Shown here one piece after another: positions 7,198 to 12,726 of a stretch of 12,726 nucleotides of DNA (position 1 is its first letter; each line of letters begins with the position of its first letter). The stretch is from CAJWKT01 sp964465375. Its GTDB lineage: Bacteria > Pseudomonadota > Gammaproteobacteria > Steroidobacterales > Rariloculaceae. The position numbers and the translations under genes are program-made. Under the pieces are notes generated by a model. That model was not told the DNA's origin, made no database searches, and saw only the letters and a list, made by a program, of their open reading frames with translations. The DNA is taken from the NCBI GenBank assembly GCA_964465375.1, contig CAYXIJ010000039.1:1-12726 (forward strand). Reading direction: 5' to 3'.

Positions 7198-8514
7198 TCA
7201 GTTTTCTATATCTATAATTGAATCTTTGGATATCACTCTCGGGTTTGGCATTGGAACAATAAATTTTCCACCTCCCAAAATATACTCCCTCTCTCTTTCA
7301 ATAAAATAATCAGTTAAATGCCAAGGCAAAATAAGAAAATAATCAGGTCGATCCTTTCTGGCCTGTTCCTCAGAAATTATTTCTAAATTTGTTCCTACTG
7401 TTCTCTTGCCGAATTTAAACGTGTCTCTATCTGCAATCTTACTTATCATATTTTTATCAATACCAAAAAATTGCAATGTAGTATTTCCCTTCGTTGAGGC
7501 ACCATACCCATAAATTAACTTACCTTTATCATTTTCATCATTAATAAATTTAATTATAGTATTTTTAATTTCCTCAACTCTAGCTGCAAAGTCAATATAC
7601 GTTTGAACGTTAGTAAAACCATATTGCTCTTCTTTGGATTTCAGTTCTGCCACACTCGGCTGAGTAATCATTTTTTGGTTTTTCTTATGTTTAATGTAAA
7701 TGCGGAAACTTCCGCCATAAACATCATTCATCTGGACATCAAAAACTTCAAGATCATGCCTTGATAACAAATTAACGAGAGAGAATAAGGAATAGTATTC
7801 CAAATGCTCATGTACTACATTATCAAATCCATTTAGCTGTATCATCGGCTCAAGATAGGCCATTTGTATAATCCATATTCCTTGTTCATCCATACACTGA
7901 GCGACATCATTTACAAATTTATTGGGATCCTCTAAATCATAAAACATTGCAATCGAAGTTATCACCATGCATTTTTCTTTAGAATATATTTTTTCAAATG
8001 CTTCAAATGAAAAAAAATCGTTAATAATGTTTGTATCTTCTGAGACTGCTTCCTTATAAAGATTAGAAGGCTCAAAACCTACTAGCTGAATCTGATTTTT
8101 CTGATAAGATTTTAATAGCGTACCGTCATTGCAACCTATATCAAGAACAATATCGTTCTCTTTAAGTGCTATTTTTTTTTCTATATCATCCGTAATGTCC
8201 TCAAGAGCCTTCTTCATGGTTTCATTTACACTTGATCGGAACCAATAATTTTTATATAGATCATCCCTTGAGTAAGTATGCTTTAGTTGTAGTAAGCCGC
8301 AATTTTTTTCAGCACAAATTAGAAGATCAAGCGGAACTCTATCGCTCAAGTTGAGCTCAAGATCATCTGTAATGAAATCGTTAGGAAATTGGTCTCCTAA
8401 AGATAAAACTGATACTAAATTATCGGAACCACAAACTCTACAGCTATTAATCTCAACAACATAACCTACTCTATTCATATCTTTATTCGCCCGCATTACT
8501 CTCTCATATAGCAT
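7198..8514 (-). CDS. Sugar C-methyltransferase, NovU/TylCIII/TcaB9 type
   Basis: An SAM-dependent enzyme that adds a methyl group to a sugar carbon, usually C-3 next to a 4-keto group of a nucleotide-linked deoxysugar. At 438 residues it has the complete three-part build: an N-terminal zinc-binding region (Cys25, Cys28, Cys68, Cys72), the SAM fold with DIGCNDGTLL (125-134), and a C-terminal domain with YGYGASTKGNTTL (335-347), LPWHL (396-400) and GGKFIVPMPNP. The active-site stretch VHEHLEYYS (234-242) holds the His-Glu-His typical of the C-3 methyltransferases, where a histidine acts as base. No dehydratase lies in this operon, so its keto substrate must come from elsewhere. Start is uncertain: ATG at 8514, at 8496 (preceded by GAGAGAG, a plausible ribosome site) or at 8478; the conserved region begins only near residue 20. 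Twelve bases separate it from the glycosyltransferase gene. Confidence 0.92.
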   Translation of the reverse strand: MLYERVMRANKDMNRVGYVVEINSCRVCGSDNLVSVLSLGDQFPNDFITDDLELNLSDRVPLDLLICAEKNCGLLQLKHTYSRDDLYKNYWFRSSVNETMKKALEDITDDIEKKIALKENDIVLDIGCNDGTLLKSYQKNQIQLVGFEPSNLYKEAVSEDTNIINDFFSFEAFEKIYSKEKCMVITSIAMFYDLEDPNKFVNDVAQCMDEQGIWIIQMAYLEPMIQLNGFDNVVHEHLEYYSLFSLVNLLSRHDLEVFDVQMNDVYGGSFRIYIKHKKNQKMITQPSVAELKSKEEQYGFTNVQTYIDFAARVEEIKNTIIKFINDENDKGKLIYGYGASTKGNTTLQFFGIDKNMISKIADRDTFKFGKRTVGTNLEIISEEQARKDRPDYFLILPWHLTDYFIEREREYILGGGKFIVPMPNPRVISKDSIIDIEN

Positions 8515-8526
8515 ACATCCATAACA

Positions 8527-9729
8527 TCAATTTTCAATATACTTTTGAATTTTTTTGAACTCATTATTGTAATTCCAATCAGAGAAAATTTTTTCTTTAT
8601 TCTTCTTCCCTTTTTCAAACAATAAATCCCTATTTCCATATAGATAAAGAAGAGTCTCTCTAATACTATCGCTACTCTCAGGATTACAACTAAACGCATA
8701 GCCATCTTTAACAAAAAACTCTTCCCATTCTTTGAGGTCACTTACTAATGGAACTAAACCTAAACCCATATATTCAAACGGGCGCTGTGATGTTCCAGCC
8801 ATACTAAGCTCAGGCATTTTCACATCTCCCTCTGTAGTGAATTTTGATTTCACATTTTTAACTATAGCCTTACCGGTAAAAGCCAACCCAATTTCAGCTT
8901 TTGAGCATTGTTGCAAAAGATCGTCTCTATCTTTAATCAGTCCCACGTATCTCACATTCTTTTCGAGTTTGCGTTTCTCTATTTCATTTTTGATTATTTC
9001 GCTATGATTTTTTCCTCCACCAGGATCCCTGTATCGATCAATCCCAGCGATTACCAATTCAACCTTATCCTTTAATTCTTCCAGGGCCTCAAATAACTGA
9101 AGGGGTAATTTATCTGGGCCCAAAAAACCAAAACAAAATAATTTTAATCTTCCCGTTTCAGGATTTTCTCTAAACGAAATGCTCTTAAATTCCTGATACC
9201 GTGGAAAATTATGAGCAAAAATAGTGTTTTCATGGTCACCCACATCTTCTATAAACTTTACCAGTCGCGCCTCATTTGGAACCAAACAAAGATCGGCAAT
9301 TCTAGCAAGCTTTTGCCTTGATACTCTTACAAATTCTGGCTTAATTTGAACGCCCTCTCCAAGATATATAGGCTCGAAATAAATCAATTTAGTTTTTTTG
9401 CTTAAAGTTTTGATGACATAAGCAACAGGGCATACCAATTTTTCTGAAGCATAAATGACATGCGGCCTCCAAAATATAAAATGCATGAATACCCAAAAGT
9501 TGAAAAAAACATACTGTATCTTTTGACGAACTCCCGGGTTGAGATACCACAAAAGCTTTATAGTGACATTATCATTCAATGCCATATCTATTCTTTTAGA
9601 GATATCAGGAGCACTCTGGACACCTAAAAACAAAACTTTATACCCCTTTGAGGCTAAAATATTAGAGCCATGCACAACAACCGGCCAGAGAAAGGGATCA
9701 GTGTATTGAATATATAAAATCTTTTTCAT
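8527..9729 (-). CDS. GT-B glycosyltransferase, GT4-like
   Basis: A 400-residue cytoplasmic or membrane-associated glycosyltransferase that probably adds one sugar to a lipid-linked oligosaccharide. The N-terminal half begins as an acceptor-binding Rossmann domain (KKILYIQYTDPF, then a glycine near residue 21). The C-terminal donor domain starts at KLFCFGFLGPDKLPL (196-210), continues with VELVIAGI (223-230) and NVRYVGLI (258-265), and holds TSQRPFEYMGLGLVPLVSD (313-331), where Glu319 fits the conserved donor-binding acid of GT4-like enzymes. The residue 75-90 region is aromatic and hydrophobic, suitable for lying on the membrane; no clear transmembrane helix. First gene of the AT-rich operon, so it may transfer the very sugar made by the three genes after it; this is inference. 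No ribosome site is apparent before the ATG. Confidence 0.88.
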   Translation of the reverse strand: MKKILYIQYTDPFLWPVVVHGSNILASKGYKVLFLGVQSAPDISKRIDMALNDNVTIKLLWYLNPGVRQKIQYVFFNFWVFMHFIFWRPHVIYASEKLVCPVAYVIKTLSKKTKLIYFEPIYLGEGVQIKPEFVRVSRQKLARIADLCLVPNEARLVKFIEDVGDHENTIFAHNFPRYQEFKSISFRENPETGRLKLFCFGFLGPDKLPLQLFEALEELKDKVELVIAGIDRYRDPGGGKNHSEIIKNEIEKRKLEKNVRYVGLIKDRDDLLQQCSKAEIGLAFTGKAIVKNVKSKFTTEGDVKMPELSMAGTSQRPFEYMGLGLVPLVSDLKEWEEFFVKDGYAFSCNPESSDSIRETLLYLYGNRDLLFEKGKKNKEKIFSDWNYNNEFKKIQKYIEN

Positions 9730-9853
9730 TGAAAAAAATGCATTATTATTTTAAGTCTTTAGAAATAAATGCTTGAAATAAGCTATAAACTTTAGACCTT
9801 TTTTTGATAGATATACAAACTGCCAGAAAAATTTAATCTAGATTAATTCAATT
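9730..9853 (-). other. AT-rich gap with a possible weak terminator of the YjbH/lipoprotein transcript
   Basis: The 124 bases hold no open frame of note. Just after the lipoprotein stop lies a 14-base perfect palindrome, TTAATCTAGATTAA (9833-9846), followed on the minus strand by ATTTTT. It is built of A/T pairs and so is a weak terminator at best. A promoter for the glycosyltransferase operon should also be here, but I cannot single one out. Confidence 0.35.
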
Positions 9854-10420
9854 TCACACTGGGGAAATATTTAATTGCAAAATTAAAGATGGATACTCTG
9901 GGTGTATCTTGAAAATTAGCTTTGTAAGCTCATCTAGTTCGTTTAAATGAATCTCATTAATGTATGAATCACCTTCACTATCACAAGTTTGTGTGTACAC
10001 CTTTACTGCCTCGGCTGAGTTTCCTGTATTCATTTTCCAGTCTACACAAACATCTTGGGAAACTATGAGGCTATTTTCTATGTATCGTAGGCCGGTATTT
10101 GTAGTCTGCACTGTCGCTATTCTGGCTCCCGGCAGTAAATTGTCCGAACGAATTACCTGCCAGCCATCAAATTGAATAAGATCGCCGCTTTCATTGGCAA
10201 ATAAAATGTGCCCGGATACATTTACTGCGTGCACAGGCCTCTCTTCACCGAGCCAGTACAAGTTCCAAGCAGCGTCCTCTAGTGCAGTGTCACGATTAAA
10301 AATTAGACTTGACAGAAATTGTACCTGGGGTACATAAAAACTAACTCTACTAACCGCACATGCATTGAGGAAAATAGTTGAAATCAGAACAGCAGAAATG
10401 CAAAACCACCGTGTTTTCAT
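9854..10420 (-). CDS. Outer-membrane lipoprotein, possibly YjbF/GfcB-like
   Basis: A 188-residue lipoprotein. The signal peptide has a short basic start, a hydrophobic core (ISAVLISTIFL) and a lipobox LNAC with Cys21; residue +2 is Ala, which does not retain it in the inner membrane under the E. coli Lol rule. In E. coli the YjbH partner genes include a lipoprotein (YjbF, GfcB) with a strand pattern around a conserved N-G-R stretch; here GDLIQFDGWQVIRSDNLLPG (79-98) is vaguely alike, so the family call rests mostly on the neighbour. Two cysteines (near 124 and 145) may form a disulfide. The ATG overlaps the YjbH stop by one base (TAATG), so translation is probably coupled and the two proteins probably work together. 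GC is above that of the AT-rich core. Confidence 0.78.
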   Translation of the reverse strand: MKTRWFCISAVLISTIFLNACAVSRVSFYVPQVQFLSSLIFNRDTALEDAAWNLYWLGEERPVHAVNVSGHILFANESGDLIQFDGWQVIRSDNLLPGARIATVQTTNTGLRYIENSLIVSQDVCVDWKMNTGNSAEAVKVYTQTCDSEGDSYINEIHLNELDELTKLIFKIHPEYPSLILQLNISPV

Positions 10421-12513
10421 TAAGGCACCATCCGACTGCGGTGATTGTAAAGCGCATCATATCGCATGCCTCGTAGTTCGTACCATAACGTTTGCCCAAA
10501 ACCCTCAAGGCGCTGTCCACCATCCCGCTGCAGGTTATGCAGAGTAGTATTCCAGAGGTTTTTTTGATTTCCCGGTAATAGCTTGTCTAATGGAACCCTG
10601 AAGAAAAAGCCCTTATCAAAGCTACCCTCGCCAAACTGTGCAGCAGACACATTCGTGAAGGTGGCAAATCCACCTATCATCCAACCGTTATCAAAAGTTC
10701 TACGTACTTCAAAAGTAGTTCCAACATCTTTTGCTAAGTACCTTCCAGAATGGACCCCAAGATCAAGATTATAAAACGGCGAAGCCCAGTAGGCGCTCAC
10801 ATGGCCGGTAACAACCTTCCAGTCCAGTAAGCCCCAACCCCTATCATAGTCTCTCCGACGAACTGCATTCAAAGAAGCGCCAAACGCGAATCTTGACTGA
10901 AATGGCTGAAAAATAATTTCCCCTCCCGCTCCACTGTACATCTCTTCTAACACTCCAGCATAGGCGCGATAATGCCATTTTTCTTTGAATGTACCTCGCT
11001 TTTCCAAATAGAGTGCATCCAGGCCTGTTGCGCCATAGACCAAGTATCGATTGATCTCTGATCGAACATGGGGCAGCGAAGAAGCAGGGGGGCGAGTAGT
11101 ACTAAAATTATTGGTAATATCATGGAAATAACTTCCCCAAAGATTCCATCCCTCACCAATCTTTGCTCCAACGCTTACCACGGCAGCCAATTGATGTCGC
11201 AACGGAACTTCAGGATCAAAGAACTGAACTCGCCCCTTCAAAGACACACCGATCGCCACTTCAGGCCACCGATAAATCGTCGTGTTGGTGGGAGAATCCA
11301 ACACTCTAGACGGCAAAATATCTATGCGCCGCGCATTGCTTGCCGATATCCGTGTCTGTCCGCGGTTTTGCCGCCTGTAGACAATTGTGGCTGGCTTAAT
11401 ATTATCTTCATTAAGTACCAAAATTATTGTGGTAACAGAAGGTGGTAGATGCGCCTCTGCAAGAGTTAGCGCACGGTGCACTGCATCAGCCGTAAGGCCA
11501 TACACCATGTTAGAAACTTCTAAAGTTGCAACAGAAGAACCCGGTGGCAGATCAGCCCTGCGTAATAATAGTCCCGACCTTTCAATGTCGTAAAGCAAAC
11601 GATCATACCAAGATGTGAGATTCAGATTCTCAGGCGCTTGCGAACGATCTCGGGATTCCGTAGAAGAATAGAATCTCGGAGGTGGATTGCGTGGTAAATT
11701 TGATTTGGTATCAAAGGAAAGTGACAACCTCAAACCCCACTGATTACCCTGCTGGCGACTAAACACCAAGTTGGTATTGGCCGAAGGCTTCCAATCGAGG
11801 GCAAAATTAAATGGGGAGGCACCACCAGCATCATTCATTATTACCCGCTGTTCATGAGAATAGTCATCTGAGCTATATTCCGCTAGTACACGCAGTGGCC
11901 AGCCGGGTATCTGATAAGAAATACCACCAAAAATACCCGCCTGGTCTCCCCGAAAAAGACTGCCGAGCCGCAGCTGACCTCCCTGATCACCGCCTACGTT
12001 CGGCGCGTAGTCTCCACCAAATCGGTCGCTGAGTAACTTCATTGGATTGTTAATAGTATTGGTTTTTGCGAAACGCCCCCAGCCAAGGCCCAGAGAAACA
12101 TCAAAATTTCGAAATTTCTTAGACGCCACGACATACTCACCAGCCCAAGCCCCGCTTCCAAAAAAATCCTGGGCGCCCACCGCTATCTGGGGCAGGTACG
12201 CTGACTCTTCTAGTAGCCTAGCCTTAAATGCATAGCTTCGATCTCGATGTTGGCCCACTCTGGCATCGGCATATCGAATTCCCTTTACATCATTACGAAC
12301 GTAACGATAGGTCGCTTCAAGCCAAGGGGTAGCTTGGTAGTTTAAGTTATATATGTCAGCAAGACGTTGCTGGCTAAAGATGATGCGGAACTCACCATCA
12401 TTCATGACACGGGCTGTAGGTAGATCAATTAACCCAGTGGTACCAAGATCTGAGGCCCGCGCGGATAAACCACTTGTCAGGAGAATTAATAAAAACCAGT
12501 TTATCGGGTGCAT
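10420..12513 (-). CDS. yjbH: YjbH/GfcD-family outer membrane protein of exopolysaccharide or group 4 capsule systems
   Basis: At 697 residues it has the length of E. coli YjbH. A Sec signal peptide (hydrophobic 5-16, cleavage after SARA at 20) is followed by the family's N-terminal stretch GLIDLPTARVMNDGEF (27-42). The rest is rich in alternating aromatic and polar residues, many Tyr/Trp/Arg, as in beta-barrels, and ends without a terminal Phe (RSRMVP). Residues about 330-400 form a more soluble insert with alternating alpha/beta character (DAVHRALTLAEAHLPPSVTTIILVLNE). YjbH/GfcD proteins are known from operons for capsule and exopolysaccharide; their precise role in secretion is unsettled. 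A good ribosome site (GAGGG, six bases from the ATG) is present. A strong terminator separates it from the Thr-rich gene upstream, and the lipoprotein follows with a one-base overlap. GC is in the mid-forties. Confidence 0.9.
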   Translation of the reverse strand: MHPINWFLLILLTSGLSARASDLGTTGLIDLPTARVMNDGEFRIIFSQQRLADIYNLNYQATPWLEATYRYVRNDVKGIRYADARVGQHRDRSYAFKARLLEESAYLPQIAVGAQDFFGSGAWAGEYVVASKKFRNFDVSLGLGWGRFAKTNTINNPMKLLSDRFGGDYAPNVGGDQGGQLRLGSLFRGDQAGIFGGISYQIPGWPLRVLAEYSSDDYSHEQRVIMNDAGGASPFNFALDWKPSANTNLVFSRQQGNQWGLRLSLSFDTKSNLPRNPPPRFYSSTESRDRSQAPENLNLTSWYDRLLYDIERSGLLLRRADLPPGSSVATLEVSNMVYGLTADAVHRALTLAEAHLPPSVTTIILVLNEDNIKPATIVYRRQNRGQTRISASNARRIDILPSRVLDSPTNTTIYRWPEVAIGVSLKGRVQFFDPEVPLRHQLAAVVSVGAKIGEGWNLWGSYFHDITNNFSTTRPPASSLPHVRSEINRYLVYGATGLDALYLEKRGTFKEKWHYRAYAGVLEEMYSGAGGEIIFQPFQSRFAFGASLNAVRRRDYDRGWGLLDWKVVTGHVSAYWASPFYNLDLGVHSGRYLAKDVGTTFEVRRTFDNGWMIGGFATFTNVSAAQFGEGSFDKGFFFRVPLDKLLPGNQKNLWNTTLHNLQRDGGQRLEGFGQTLWYELRGMRYDALYNHRSRMVP

Positions 12514-12519
12514 GGACCA

Positions 12520-12524
12520 CCCTC
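12520..12524 (-). promoter_or_regulatory. Ribosome binding site of the YjbH gene
   Basis: GAGGG on the minus strand, six bases before the ATG at 12513. It supports this start and stands out because most genes of the window have weak sites. Confidence 0.65.
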
Positions 12525-12536
12525 TTCTGCGCTACT

Positions 12537-12562
12537 AAAAAGGGCGGCCCATGCCGCCCTTT
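12537..12562 (-). terminator. Strong rho-independent terminator between the Thr-rich gene and the YjbH gene
   Basis: A ten-pair perfect stem, AAAGGGCGGC (12539-12548) with GCCGCCCTTT (12553-12562), and a four-base loop. On the minus strand it ends in a run of five T (12541-12537). It begins 22 bases past the Thr-rich stop and ends 24 bases before the YjbH start, so it should limit read-through and give more of the small protein than of YjbH. Confidence 0.85.
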
Positions 12563-12583
12563 ATAAGGACCGGATCAATCACT

Positions 12584-12726
12584 CTAAGTAGTTGACGACG
12601 ATGAAGTCGTAGTTGACACAGTCGTGGTAATTGTCGTTGTCGTCGTCGCTGACGTATCCGTTGTGGTATCCGTCGTTGTCGTCGTCGCTGACGTATCCGT
12701 TGTGGTATCCGTCGTTGTCGTCGTCG
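12584..12726 (-). CDS. Threonine-rich repeat protein, YjbE/GfcA-like (C-terminal part, cut by window edge)
   Basis: Reading the minus strand from 12724 to a TAG at 12584 gives 46 residues made almost only of Thr, with Asp, Ser, Ala and Val. The repeating unit is TTTTTDTTTDTSA, ending VSTTTSSSSTT at the C-terminus. E. coli yjbE and gfcA, first genes of the corresponding operons, code for small Thr-rich secreted proteins with low-complexity Thr tails, and this gene has the same place upstream of YjbH. I infer the same type; the N-terminus and any signal peptide are outside the window. The other two minus-strand frames are also open through the repeat (an Asp/Asn/Tyr-rich one ending at a TGA, an Arg/Gln-rich one). 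I choose the Thr frame because of composition, position and the stop close before the terminator. Confidence 0.7.
   Translation of the reverse strand, partial: TTTTTDTTTDTSATTTTTDTTTDTSATTTTTITTTVSTTTSSSSTT
12633..12726 (-). repeat. Exact 39-bp tandem repeat in the Thr-rich gene
   Basis: Two complete identical units (12633-12671 and 12672-12710) and the first 16 bases of a third (12711-12726) run into the window edge. The unit is 13 codons long, so gain or loss of units keeps the frame. Identity is exact even at third codon positions, which points to recent expansion or ongoing homogenisation. Confidence 0.95.

Noticed and set aside
8496..8741. Minus-strand frame of 81 codons at the glycosyltransferase/methyltransferase junction
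   Set aside because: It is out of frame with the glycosyltransferase, whose C-terminal sequence continues normally to 8527, so there is no sign of a frameshift.
12590..12726. Plus-strand Val-rich open frame through the tandem repeat
   Set aside because: No start codon leads into it, and the minus-strand Thr-rich frame fits both the neighbouring genes and the terminator.
12633..12726. CRISPR array at the right edge
   Set aside because: The units are directly joined, identical 39-mers with no unique spacers and a coding period of 13 codons.

Overview
The left 1.7 kb is high in GC (about two thirds by eye). It carries the start of glmU, a DUF3108 gene and a tRNA-Val, which fits the chromosomal backbone of an alphaproteobacterium, most likely a sphingomonad-type one. 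That placement is inferred from gene content and base composition, not from a database search. Directly after the tRNA the GC content falls and stays low to nearly the end. This right-hand part is a surface polysaccharide locus that looks like an island lying beside the tRNA gene.

Layout: (1) 1-1567, minus strand: partial glmU (UDP-GlcNAc synthesis) and a secreted DUF3108 protein. (2) 1622-1778, plus strand: a clear sigma70-type promoter, tRNA-Val(CAC) and a weak terminator. (3) 1751-4816, minus strand, intermediate then low GC: a membrane-bound UDP-GlcNAc 4,6-dehydratase of the WbpM/CapD type, and upstream of it a short SDR that could be the 4-keto-reductase of UDP-QuiNAc or UDP-FucNAc synthesis. 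(4) 5052-5687: a HAD phosphatase-like gene, the only protein gene on the plus strand. (5) 5739-9729, minus strand, very AT-rich: a tight four-gene operon transcribed as glycosyltransferase, sugar C-methyltransferase, cupin, Gfo/Idh/MocA oxidoreductase. It reads as a cassette that makes and transfers a branched-chain (C-methylated) deoxysugar. (6) 9854-12726, minus strand, intermediate GC: a threonine-rich repeat protein (cut by the window edge), a strong terminator, a YjbH-type outer membrane protein and a small lipoprotein. This resembles the start of the E. coli group 4 capsule operon (gfcABCD) or yjbEFGH, with the gene order changed.

Taken together, UDP-GlcNAc made by GlmU could feed the 4,6-dehydratase. 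The cassette genes would supply and attach a modified deoxysugar, and the YjbH/lipoprotein/Thr-rich module would act in secretion or surface assembly of the polymer. No initiating glycosyltransferase, flippase, polymerase, Wza or Wzc gene lies in the window; if present they are probably beyond the right edge. The most notable points are the mismatched acceptor stem of the boundary tRNA, the nested GC pattern (about 35% core, 45-50% flanks, 65% backbone), the C-methyl sugar cassette with no dehydratase of its own, and an exact 39-bp tandem repeat coding for a Thr/Asp-rich peptide beside YjbH.
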